Shown: positions 1 to 7,828 of the stretch, one piece after another
Layout of the letters: every line of letters begins with the position of its first letter
Position numbering within the stretch: position 1 is the stretch's first letter
IMG/VR virus record: IMGVR_UViG_3300025410_000036
Location: 1 to 42,767 of that record
DNA length: 42,767 nucleotides
Source of the DNA: a virus
Direction: 5' to 3' (one strand)
Position numbers and translations under genes: made by a program
The notes under the pieces: model-generated
The model's database searches: none
What the model was told of the DNA's origin: nothing
The model's input: only the letters and a program-made list of their open reading frames with translations

Positions 1-1607
1 TTGACCATTGCACCGGAATGGTTATTAGATGAGGCGGTGGATAGGTCCGTATAAGAATTACCAGAGGTACCAATTAGATTAGCATAAGCATTGCCCGAGG
101 CACCAACGGAAACCGCATATGCATTGGCACCGATACCGGTATTATATGCTAAAAGGTTTGCGGCGTTAGCCTTATCAAAAGAGGCATTAGCAGTATCATA
201 AACGGTACTAGTATATGCGGTCGTTTGTACCGTTGCATCAGAAAACTCTAACCCACCACCAGAAAGTCCTAATATACCATTGTTGGTAAATGTCCACTGA
301 TATGAACCACCGCCAGTTCTAAAAGCAAACTGATATGGTGCTGTGATAGACATAGATAGTGGATTATCTTCTGTGATAGATCCACCTGATGGTAAAGTTA
401 TTGAACCATTTGCTAAAGTAGTCTGACCTACAATAACAGCATTGCTTACAATCAAATTACCATTGAAAACTGTTCCTGAGACATTTGCCAGAGCATTATT
501 GGCCTTATCAAAGGAAGCATTGGCAACCGTATATGCTGAATTAGCCTTATTAAATGCTGGTGATAAATCTGGTGTTAATGAAGCAGCATAAGCATTTGCC
601 GCATTGGCCATATATCCGGCATAATTATTGGATGAAATAGATACTGAATTGGTATAAGCATTGGCACCGATACCGGTATTATATGCTAAAGCATTGGCGG
701 AATTAGCCTTATCAAAGGCAGCATTGGCAACTGTGTAAGAAGCAGACTCATAAGTTCCAATTCCATTGGCATAATCAAATGCAGAGTTTGCTATCGTATA
801 GGCAGCATTTGCCTTATTAAAGGCCGGTGAAAGATCAGGTGTAAGTGAAGCGGCATAGGCATTTGCCGCATTGGCCATGTATCCTGCATAGTTATTAGCA
901 GATATTCCTACCGATCCTGCATAAGCATTAGCAGAATTAGCCATGACACCGGCATAATTATTTGCCGCTGTTAGATCAGGTGTTAATGATGCTGCATAAG
1001 AGTTAGCAGCATTTGCCATTAATCCAGCGTAGTTATTGGCGGATTCTACAGAAATATTGGTATAAGAATTGGCACCAATACCTGTGTTATAAGCAAGAAC
1101 ATTAGCAGAGTTGGCCTTATCAAAGGCACTATTTGCTCTATTAAACGCTGGTGAAAAATCTGTTACTGCGTTATTGGCCGCATTAAAGGCAGCATTAGCA
1201 ACAGTATAGGCCGCATTTGCCTCATTATAAACGGCAGTAATATCAATACCACCAGAAAGTGTATTGGCATAATCAAATGCCGCATTGGCAATCTGGAATA
1301 CTGGAGTTAGGTTTGCTGAAATAGAAAAAGAATCGTTAATAATATCAGTAGAAAATATGATATTATCGCCTTGATTGATTGTTAAAATAGAATTTCTAAC
1401 AGCAGCGGTTAATAAAGAACCGGCTACGTTAATTGTAGAGAAACTGTTACTACCTGATGAAATCTGTTGAACGGCACCGGCAGCGTCTTTATAGAAAAGT
1501 CTACCGTCTGCATAGTTAATAGCAAGCTCACCATTCGCTAGATGAATGGGAGCAGGAATATGATTAGGTACATCAGATTTTTTTAATTGAATTACTGTGT
1601 TGGCCAT
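1..1607 (-). CDS. Tail fibre protein with NAAFDKAN-type repeats, 3' end beyond window
   Basis: Open frame running off the left edge, about 535 residues visible. It starts at the ATG at 1607, which overlaps the stop of the upstream gene (TAATG). The N-terminus has the pattern IQLKKSDVP...LANGELAINYADGRLFYKD, which I recognise as the small attachment-type domain common at the start of phage tail fibres (Mtd N-terminal-like). Residues from about 100 are degenerate 7/14-residue repeats (ANAAFDKANSA, NNYAGFMANAANAYAAS) interrupted by a more complex module near residues 360-450 (SGTVFNGNLIVSN, then WTFTNNGILGLSGGGLEF). Likely a trimeric receptor-contacting fibre. A CATAAATA late-promoter-like box lies 65 nt upstream. 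The adhesive C-terminus is outside the window. The fibre class is clear; its exact place on the virion is inferred. Confidence 0.75.
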   Translation of the reverse strand, partial: MANTVIQLKKSDVPNHIPAPIHLANGELAINYADGRLFYKDAAGAVQQISSGSNSFSTINVAGSLLTAAVRNSILTINQGDNIIFSTDIINDSFSISANLTPVFQIANAAFDYANTLSGGIDITAVYNEANAAYTVANAAFNAANNAVTDFSPAFNRANSAFDKANSANVLAYNTGIGANSYTNISVESANNYAGLMANAANSYAASLTPDLTAANNYAGVMANSANAYAGSVGISANNYAGYMANAANAYAASLTPDLSPAFNKANAAYTIANSAFDYANGIGTYESASYTVANAAFDKANSANALAYNTGIGANAYTNSVSISSNNYAGYMANAANAYAASLTPDLSPAFNKANSAYTVANASFDKANNALANVSGTVFNGNLIVSNAVIVGQTTLANGSITLPSGGSITEDNPLSMSITAPYQFAFRTGGGSYQWTFTNNGILGLSGGGLEFSDATVQTTAYTSTVYDTANASFDKANAANLLAYNTGIGANAYAVSVGASGNAYANLIGTSGNSYTDLSTASSNNHSGAMV

Positions 1608-2203
1608 TAAAAGTCGTCAGTTTCTTCTTCAACAGGTTTGTCAGTAGCGTTTGTTTTAACTTTACTTTTAGTATTTATGAGTTTCTTGGGAACAATTTCT
1701 GGTTGAGGTTTGACGACTTTTTCTGTAAGGGATGCTATCTCTTTATTCTTATTTTCTAATTCATTCTTTAAATTTGATAATTCTTCCTCTTTAGAAGTAA
1801 GTTTTTCTTTAACATCTTTCAATTGATTTTGAGCATTTGAAACTTCTTCATTCTTTGAAATAAGTCCTTGCTTCATTTCATTCATTTGATTTACTACAGT
1901 ATCCAAATGTGATACTTTGGATTTCATAACATTATATTGTTCTTCCCAAGACTTTGCATTTTGGATTGCTTTTTCTAATTCATTTGCCTCAGTTTTTACT
2001 TTTTCTGTTTCAGTGTTTAAAGTATCTAAAGCTAGTTGCTTTTCTTTCTCCAAAGCAGAAATGACCTGGTCCTTTTCCTGAACCAGGTCATTGGCAAGAT
2101 GTAATTGTGTTCTTAACTGAATTACCATATTGATGTATTCATGTAACATTCCGACGGTTTTTTCAAGATATAGATTGACATATTTCTGCTGTGTATCACT
2201 CAT
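1607..2203 (-). CDS. Coiled-coil protein of the tail fibre locus
   Basis: 198 residues. From about residue 35 to 165 it is almost continuous heptad-rich coiled coil (many E, K, L, N; for example LEKEKQLALDTLNTETEKVK and LKDVKEKLTSKEEELSNLKN), followed by a basic, Pro-containing tail and an acidic end (EEETDDF). No signal peptide or membrane segment. Its ATG overlaps the TGA of the GIY-YIG gene (ATGA) and its stop overlaps the start of the next fibre gene (TAATG), so all three are translationally coupled. It recalls the shorter coiled-coil gene at 16082-16321, which sits in the same position, immediately 5' of a repeat fibre. Function unknown; a structural spacer or fibre trimerisation/attachment partner is plausible. 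Confidence 0.7.
   Translation of the reverse strand: MSDTQQKYVNLYLEKTVGMLHEYINMVIQLRTQLHLANDLVQEKDQVISALEKEKQLALDTLNTETEKVKTEANELEKAIQNAKSWEEQYNVMKSKVSHLDTVVNQMNEMKQGLISKNEEVSNAQNQLKDVKEKLTSKEEELSNLKNELENKNKEIASLTEKVVKPQPEIVPKKLINTKSKVKTNATDKPVEEETDDF
1672..1679 (-). promoter_or_regulatory. Late promoter-like CATAAATA before the leftmost fibre
   Basis: One mismatch to the late octamer, 65 nt before the ATG at 1607, inside the coiled-coil gene. Weak on its own. Confidence 0.3.
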
Positions 2204-2868
2204 AGTAAAATCTTCGCTTTCTTTTTATATGGTCCTCTTTTTTTGCCAAGGACTGCCGCTCTTAATTTTTCTCTCGTTTCTTCCGAAACTATTTTGCCTT
2301 TTTGTGCTAATCCAATCTTTTCTCTTGTTTCTTCGCTATAATAACGACCTTTTCCCGCTTCTGAAATTTTTTTCTTTGCTTCTTCAGTATGCTTAAAACC
2401 TTTAACCTTTTCAGATAACAATTTACGATGTTCTTCCGTCATAGTTTTAGAAACAGAAATAGATAATTTTTCTCTTGTTTCTTCACTAATAACTCGTCCT
2501 TTGTTTGCTTTAGAAATTCTTTCGTTTCTTAAAGGAGAAGCACTTATTTTTTGACCAATTGTTAATCTTTTATTTTCGTCGGTTGACCAGTGACCCCATT
2601 TATGCTTTCTAAGATTATAATACTTTTTACCAAGTTCTTTATCTTCAATTTTAGATAACCATTTATGTTCTTCATCTAAAAGTATATCTCTTGATATCTT
2701 GCTAGAGATAATTCTCCTTTTAAAGTCTTGCGGCCTTCTTCTATAAGCATCTCTCATTCTATTGGAAGAACAAATATAACCATCATCAATATTTCCCCAA
2801 TGAGAACCTATATAATACATTTTGCGCTTACGGTCATACCAAAGATAAATGAATCCATATTTTTCCAT
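2200..2868 (-). CDS. Free-standing GIY-YIG homing endonuclease with NUMOD3 repeats
   Basis: About 222 residues from the ATG at 2868. That start has AGGGAG 9 nt upstream; a TTG two codons earlier lies too close to the same ribosome binding site. The N-terminal GIY-YIG nuclease core shows GFIYLWYD (GIY element, residues 5-12) and YYIGSH (YIG element, about 18-23), then an Arg-rich helix (NRMRDAYRRR) and a DEEHKW segment that may hold the catalytic Glu. From about residue 100 there are at least four NUMOD3-type DNA-binding motifs (SEETREKLS, TEEAKKKIS, SEETREKIG, SEETREKLR), ending in a basic tail. Family knowledge: such SegA-like enzymes make site-specific double-strand breaks and spread by gene conversion. 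It sits between two related fibre genes, so it is a mobile element inside the adhesin locus. Confidence 0.9.
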   Translation of the reverse strand: MEKYGFIYLWYDRKRKMYYIGSHWGNIDDGYICSSNRMRDAYRRRPQDFKRRIISSKISRDILLDEEHKWLSKIEDKELGKKYYNLRKHKWGHWSTDENKRLTIGQKISASPLRNERISKANKGRVISEETREKLSISVSKTMTEEHRKLLSEKVKGFKHTEEAKKKISEAGKGRYYSEETREKIGLAQKGKIVSEETREKLRAAVLGKKRGPYKKKAKILL

Positions 2869-2923
2869 ATTCAAATACTCCCTTTGAAATTATCTCAGGA
2901 AGTATTTAGTAAAACCGAGTGCG

Positions 2924-4021
2924 CTAAAAACTCCCGCCATCCAACATCCCGAACTGAGGAACACCACTTCCGTTAACCTGAAGAACATTGCCTTCAATAC
3001 CAGAAGCAGTAACTTTTAGATCACCGGAGTTGTTACCGAATAGAATACCATTTTCTGTGAAAGATGTTTTACCTGTACCACCAACTGGAACTTTTACGAT
3101 ACCTGTGCTGATATAAGAACCGTTAGCAGCATTTGTATTAGCGGCAGTTCCTACACCATCAGCATATGTATTGCCAGCAGCACCAACAGACGCCGCATAA
3201 GCATTGGCAGCATTGGCCATGAATCCAGCGTAGTTATTGGCAGAAGAACCAACAACAACTGCATATGCATTGCCTGATGTACCAACTGATTCGGCATATG
3301 TATTACCAGCGGCACCTACTGCCTCAGCATAAGTATTTCCTGCCGCACCTACTGATTCAGCATAGGTATTTCCTGCTGCACCAACTTGAACGGCATAACC
3401 GTTAGCAGATGTTGCTACACTTTCTAGTTCTGTATTACCAACGATATTAACGTATGTTGTACCGTCGTTTGTAAATGTCCACTTATTGGTGCCTTCATTC
3501 CATAATAGTGATACGTTTGCATCAGCACCACGATTGACCTCCATACCTGCATCTTGTGTAGCAGATATACCTGGATCTAAATCGGCATTTAGGACGAAAA
3601 TATTATCACTAACAAGTAATGACTGTGTATTAACGTAAGTGGTAGTACCTGTAACAGTTAAGTTTGCTTGAACTGTCAGGTCACCGGTTAATGTACCACC
3701 AGTGTATGGTAGGTATGTTGCCGCAGCATAAGCATTGGCAGCATTAGCCATGAATCCGGCATAATTATTGGAGGAAACAGATGTGTTTCCTAAATTGTTA
3801 CTTAGTGTATTAGCATAATCATATGCTGAATTGGTAACACCAAATGCAACATTTAACTGGTCGATAAAATACTTACCGCCGATAGCAATTGTACCGTCAC
3901 CAGCAGCATTACCTATAAAGAGTTTGTCGGAAAGATAGGAATACGCCTGTTCACCGGCAGATAGAGTTGTTGGTGCAGTAGTGACGCTACTACGTTTAAT
4001 TTGAATTTTTGTATTAGACAT
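2924..4021 (-). CDS. Tail fibre protein with VGAAGNTYAE repeats
   Basis: 365 residues. The N-terminal attachment-type domain (IQIKRSSVTTAPTTLSAGEQ...DKLFIGNAAGDGT) matches the fibre domain at the start of the gene at 1-1607. The middle has a TYLPYTGGTLTGDLTVQANL module, as in many fibre shafts, then LLWNEGTNKWTFTNDGTT. Residues about 200-290 hold an 11-residue repeat (YAESVGAAGNT) plus NNYAGFMANAANAYAAS, also found in the fibre at 1-1607. The C-terminus ends GMLDGGSF, the same terminal signature (DGGxF) as two small genes nearby. Preceded by a ribosome binding site (CGGAG) at normal spacing. Probably a short accessory fibre of the baseplate. Confidence 0.75.
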   Translation of the reverse strand: MSNTKIQIKRSSVTTAPTTLSAGEQAYSYLSDKLFIGNAAGDGTIAIGGKYFIDQLNVAFGVTNSAYDYANTLSNNLGNTSVSSNNYAGFMANAANAYAAATYLPYTGGTLTGDLTVQANLTVTGTTTYVNTQSLLVSDNIFVLNADLDPGISATQDAGMEVNRGADANVSLLWNEGTNKWTFTNDGTTYVNIVGNTELESVATSANGYAVQVGAAGNTYAESVGAAGNTYAEAVGAAGNTYAESVGTSGNAYAVVVGSSANNYAGFMANAANAYAASVGAAGNTYADGVGTAANTNAANGSYISTGIVKVPVGGTGKTSFTENGILFGNNSGDLKVTASGIEGNVLQVNGSGVPQFGMLDGGSF

Positions 4022-4049
4022 TTTGATGATAACTCCGTTTAATTATTTT

Positions 4050-4298
4050 TTAAAATGTTCCGCCATCTATATCAGGCAATTCTTCTACTACAAATTTGCC
4101 ACTACTTTCTTCATAAACAAGAGTTTCATTCTGATGTATATTGGTGGCGTCTACGTCTCTTAATTCTACAATTGTATCAACAGGATTAAGAGGACCGGCC
4201 GCTCTTCCTGTATTCACTGTTAGTTTTTTTGTTGTACCACTATTTATACTAATTCTATTTTTAGAAGTGGTTCTGAACTTGCCGTATTTGTTGGCAGG
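4050..4298 (-). pseudogene. Remnant of a DGGxF small fibre-locus gene without a start codon
   Basis: The open frame reads KNRISINSGTTKKLTV, then ELRDVDATNIHQNETLVYEE, then SGKFVVEELPDIDGGTF. It aligns end to end with the intact 80-residue protein at 10628-10870 (GRIVVKGGSTQKM, LKDVDSSHVANNETVVYD, SGKFVIETLPILDGGEF). No ATG occurs in this frame between the upstream in-frame stop (4299-4301) and the conserved core. The 5' end overlaps, in the -1 frame, a truncated copy of the gene normally upstream of it. Either a deletion fused and broke the pair, a frameshift is used, or one indel in the assembly splits a single fused gene. It could also start at a non-ATG codon. Confidence 0.6.
4241..4248 (-). 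promoter_or_regulatory. Late promoter-like TATAAATA in the broken cassette
   Basis: Exact octamer on the minus strand at the end of the truncated YVELY copy, 220 nt before the 365-residue fibre ATG. If used, it gives that fibre its own transcript through the remnant region. No other box lies nearer the fibre. Confidence 0.35.
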
Positions 4299-4378
4299 TT
4301 AGTGTTGTCGTCATTAATAATAATGGTGGTACTGAAATCGGTACCTTGGTCGATGTATAGTTCGACGTATTCGGCCAT
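4244..4378 (-). pseudogene. Truncated YVELY-family gene (44 codons)
   Basis: Reads MAEYVELYIDQGTDFSTTI then IINDDNTNLPTN before diverging and stopping after 44 codons. The first 31 residues match the start of the complete 113-residue homologue at 10878-11219 (MSEYVELYMDQGADFSTTI). The remaining three quarters of that protein, including its FDVKVNDTIAGLKSR and EGIMFVTP segments, are missing. The reading frame then runs through sequence that codes, in the -1 frame, for the DGGTF protein. The start is strong and has an AAGGAACC-type ribosome binding site. It may be a decayed gene, or the 5' half of a deletion-made fusion of two cassette genes. Confidence 0.6.
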
Positions 4379-4387
4379 TATGGTTCC

Positions 4388-4852
4388 TTATGGAGTATTG
4401 GCAGTTGGTTGTTCGTTACTTGGTAGTGCTGGCCATACAACATCTTCTGGTAATTCAAACTTAGAAGGAACATCTCTTAGTTCTTGTCTATATGTTTTCC
4501 AAGCATCAAGATTTGGTAAAGAAACATCGGCCAATTGAGTCCAATCACTTTCACTTAGTAATTGATCTCTTTTGTCTCTAATAAGTTTCCAATATGTAGG
4601 ATCTTTTTGCTTTTTAAGTTCAATAATAGCAAGTCTTTCTTCTTCTTTTCTTTGTAATAAAGTAGCATTAAAAGATTCAGGACTTACATTAGTAACTTCC
4701 CAGTAAGATACGTTCCATCTCAAATATTCGTCATTATTAACTTGAGGAGGATCAACACCTATAGCATAATTACTAGGTATCGGATCTGTATCAGGAACTT
4801 CTACCTGCTCTCCAGTATAATATCTGTTGGAATCTATTTGATATAGTTTCAT
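4388..4852 (-). CDS. Tail fibre assembly chaperone-like protein
   Basis: 154 residues. The C-terminal half carries the recognisable phage tail assembly chaperone signature: a charged helix (RKEEERLAIIELKKQKD), then RDKRDQLLSESDWTQLADV, then WKTYRQELRDVP and a terminal WPALP. In many phages this domain lies on proteins that fold or cap the fibre encoded just upstream. The N-terminal half (MKLYQIDSNRYYTGEQVEVPD, RWNVSYWEV) is typical of the fibre-contacting part. It lies 12 nt downstream of the cysteine-rich fibre gene, so that fibre is the likely client. The family is well supported by motif; client specificity is inferred from position. Confidence 0.75.
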   Translation of the reverse strand: MKLYQIDSNRYYTGEQVEVPDTDPIPSNYAIGVDPPQVNNDEYLRWNVSYWEVTNVSPESFNATLLQRKEEERLAIIELKKQKDPTYWKLIRDKRDQLLSESDWTQLADVSLPNLDAWKTYRQELRDVPSKFELPEDVVWPALPSNEQPTANTP

Positions 4853-4864
4853 TAATATTTAATC

Positions 4865-7777
4865 CTACGTTTTAATGTATGTTTTAAATTGTGTGTTTGC
4901 GCCCGAAGAATAACTTACCGAATTGGCAGTATATACTGGTGTTTTAAAAGAAACAGCAGTATTGTAACTATAAACATTTGCTGTAGTCGAATATAAACTA
5001 TAAGCAGCATAATAGTAACTAGTTTCTGTGCAACCCCAACAACATCTTGAAGCCATATGACCCATGTAGTTATAAGGATCAATAAATCCTCCAAGATAAT
5101 AACAACGATTTCTAAAAGATACCTGACCGGAGTTATTCCAAGTTGTTACAGGACCTAACAACGAACCAGCGGAACATCTAAAGTTAACGCCATCGTAAGT
5201 GATACCGCCGCCGTAGCCATAATAGTTTCCGTTGTAACATCTAATTACCGATGCTGCCTGGATATCAAAACCATAAGTATTTAAACCATTCCAGCAGGCA
5301 TATATTGTGCAACTACAAGCAGCACTTAAATTGGTAAGATCCCAAGAACATATAGCTAGATTTGACATGTAGGCACAGCAACTTGCATAACCGAAACAAC
5401 ATTGTCCATACAGGTTATAATCATATGTTAATACTCTACCATTAAACACGTTAAGAATATAAAATCCTGGGAATACAATATTGATAAAGCAACACGTACC
5501 TGGATCAAACGACCACATAGCAGAACTTGGGTTTCCGTCAAAGTAATTATTACCAGCACATGCTATACCACACTGAACGGTAAGGTAACAACAATTATTG
5601 TAGTTACAAGGAATAGCAGTTGCAGAAGGATAAGCACCGCCGCGGCGTCCAGTTTGAATATCGCCACCTGGATGTGGTCTAAAAATGTAATTACAATTTG
5701 AAACCGTATCATAACAATGAGCCCACGGTTCATTTTGACCCATAGCACTCATACACTGATAAGAACGGTTACAACCACAAAGCGGACAGAATATTGCACC
5801 AGAAGGATTAGCCCCCGGTGTATATGTTCCTGAATATTCAGAATGGCCCCAATGATGGAACTCGTAATTGAATCCTTGATACATACAAGTTTGAGCATTG
5901 GCGCTTGAACTTGTGCAATGTAAGAAATTACACAAACTATAAGAGGTACAAACACCGCATGTAGAGGTATTAATGGTTGCTGGAGTCCAAGTGGTTAAGT
6001 CACTAGACTGTATAATTGAACAGAAATACATACTTACAGGAACCGTTGTATAACAAAGTGTATTGCAACCAAATAATTGAAATCTAGGTACGATAAAGAA
6101 ATTATCACATTTTTTATTATAGAAAACCCACGGAGAACCAGGAAACGCACATAACCCAGCTGCACAATATGGATAAGCAGCACCTGCACACACATTGGTG
6201 TTAGCATAACATGAAGCAGACCATGTTGTTGGATTAAACAAATTGCCAGAAGAATCTTTCCATCCGGCGCCACCAACTGAGCAATAATTTCCCCAATATC
6301 CACTACAATCTTTAGGTACACATGCAACAAAATTATTTATATAAAGATATCCTGGATATCCACTATTGCTGCCGGCACAACAAACAAAAAAGGACGATCC
6401 TCCAGCACAAGCCAAACAGAAACATGCTAGAGCAGATGTTCCTATAGTATTGGCAGTATTCCAAGTTGTTCCGGCATCGGTAGTATAAGCATAGTAATAA
6501 TTAGGACAGTTATTATAGGGGTCTCCAAAAAGACAACTTGAGACATTACTACATGTTCTATAGAGTGTTCCTACGGTTAACAATGCTCTACATTTACCAT
6601 CATCTACTAGATGTGGATTAGCCATTCCACATGATAAACCATGAATCCAAGAACACATAACAGATCCATTATATCCATGAAATGAATAAGGCGTTGGCAT
6701 AGTGTAAGTTTTTGTGTAACAACCTACACCGCAATTACAATTTGTTGTAATCGTAAAATAAAAGGCGGCGCAAGCATTTGAGACGCAACACCAACAATTT
6801 GAAACTTTTGATGTTAGTAGAGAGATGTATTTATTACTACAACAGAAATAAGCTGTTGATCCACCAAAAGCACATGGGCCAGCATTTAAATACTGCCATC
6901 CGTTCATCGCATTAATCGTAGTACCAGATCCTAGTCCCAAACCTGGTCCATATCCGCATCCAGCGCCTGAAGTCATAATACTTTGAACGCATGATGGATA
7001 ACAACATGCCCAAACTGCCAGATTACAGTATCCTGAAGCACAAATTTGATTTAATACAGCAGTTAAACATTGATAAGAAGATAGTCCTGATGGTGCAAGA
7101 TCGGGCCATATATAGTAACAACATGAAATATTATCAACATTGGCTCCAGAAGAAGGAGTTACATAAAATTCTGAAACTAGGTTTCCGAAACAAGTATTGC
7201 TACAGGTTGAACTAAAGCAACGACCTAATCCGTCTAATTGAATACCAATACAATTAAACAATGTTGGATAAGAACTCTGTAGATAAACGGTGTCTGTGCA
7301 AACATATCCTGAAGGTGGACATGAACATGCAATAGATACAATTGTTGCAGGTAAAATAGAAGTAATGCCACTTAATGAAGCACCATTACCATAAAATGCT
7401 GTAGCACAAAAATTTCCTGTTGCTGTTAATGTACCGGAAAAAGTACCTGTAGTGTTCTGTAATGCAGTATTAGCAACACCGAAAGCAGCATTTGCTACTG
7501 TATAACCACCGTTAGCAGTCGTGTAACCAGCATTGGCAACCGTATACCCACCGTTAGCAGTTGTATAACCGGCATTTGCTACTGCATAACCACCGTTAGC
7601 GGTACCATATGCAGCATTTGCTACACAAAACCCAGCATTTGCAGTTCCAAAAGCCTGAGGTTGTTCGATAGAAGGCAATATCTTCCACACACTGTATGTG
7701 GAATCATATTGATATGATAACCCACCTGATGTGTAAAGCTGACCATTAGTGGGGCTTGATGGAAAGTCTAGTGCCAT
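4865..7777 (-). CDS. Giant cysteine-rich tail fibre / beta-propeller adhesin
   Basis: 970 residues. Residues 1-40 (LDFPSSPTNGQLYTSGGLSY, then a W) form the same N-terminal anchor as the fibre at 9504-10547. Residues 42-105 are 7/14-residue repeats (ANAGYTTANGGYTV). A short TGTFSGTLTATGNF module follows. From about residue 150 the protein is a large beta-rich domain with Asp-box-like turns (TTDAGTTW, QSSDLTTW, TYDGVNF), suggesting a sialidase/BNR-like propeller. It is extremely rich in cysteine: my hand count is about 82 (8.5%), with at least ten CC pairs (YFCC, CWCCVSNAC, FVCC, SRCCWGC), against two in the related propeller protein at 8384-9496. Two CATAAATA boxes lie 34-50 nt upstream. No signal peptide. 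Likely a receptor-binding protein; the role of the cysteines is unknown. Confidence 0.75.
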   Translation of the reverse strand: MALDFPSSPTNGQLYTSGGLSYQYDSTYSVWKILPSIEQPQAFGTANAGFCVANAAYGTANGGYAVANAGYTTANGGYTVANAGYTTANGGYTVANAAFGVANTALQNTTGTFSGTLTATGNFCATAFYGNGASLSGITSILPATIVSIACSCPPSGYVCTDTVYLQSSYPTLFNCIGIQLDGLGRCFSSTCSNTCFGNLVSEFYVTPSSGANVDNISCCYYIWPDLAPSGLSSYQCLTAVLNQICASGYCNLAVWACCYPSCVQSIMTSGAGCGYGPGLGLGSGTTINAMNGWQYLNAGPCAFGGSTAYFCCSNKYISLLTSKVSNCWCCVSNACAAFYFTITTNCNCGVGCYTKTYTMPTPYSFHGYNGSVMCSWIHGLSCGMANPHLVDDGKCRALLTVGTLYRTCSNVSSCLFGDPYNNCPNYYYAYTTDAGTTWNTANTIGTSALACFCLACAGGSSFFVCCAGSNSGYPGYLYINNFVACVPKDCSGYWGNYCSVGGAGWKDSSGNLFNPTTWSASCYANTNVCAGAAYPYCAAGLCAFPGSPWVFYNKKCDNFFIVPRFQLFGCNTLCYTTVPVSMYFCSIIQSSDLTTWTPATINTSTCGVCTSYSLCNFLHCTSSSANAQTCMYQGFNYEFHHWGHSEYSGTYTPGANPSGAIFCPLCGCNRSYQCMSAMGQNEPWAHCYDTVSNCNYIFRPHPGGDIQTGRRGGAYPSATAIPCNYNNCCYLTVQCGIACAGNNYFDGNPSSAMWSFDPGTCCFINIVFPGFYILNVFNGRVLTYDYNLYGQCCFGYASCCAYMSNLAICSWDLTNLSAACSCTIYACWNGLNTYGFDIQAASVIRCYNGNYYGYGGGITYDGVNFRCSAGSLLGPVTTWNNSGQVSFRNRCYYLGGFIDPYNYMGHMASRCCWGCTETSYYYAAYSLYSTTANVYSYNTAVSFKTPVYTANSVSYSSGANTQFKTYIKT

Positions 7778-7811
7778 TTTTTATTTTTCCTTTGGAATTA
7801 CGTTATAACTT

Positions 7812-7828
7812 TATTTATGATATTTATG
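7812..7828 (-). promoter_or_regulatory. Two late promoter-like CATAAATA boxes before the cysteine-rich fibre
   Basis: On the minus strand CATAAATA occurs at 7812-7819 and again at 7821-7828, 34 and 43 nt upstream of the ATG of the cysteine-rich gene, near the stop of the chaperone-like gene. Tandem copies suggest an individually driven late gene. Confidence 0.45.

Noticed and set aside
4865-7777. Cys abundance as a sign of code reassignment or frame error
   Set aside because: TGA is used as a stop elsewhere here, Cys codons are normal TGT/TGC, and the anchor, repeats and Asp-box turns read correctly in this frame.
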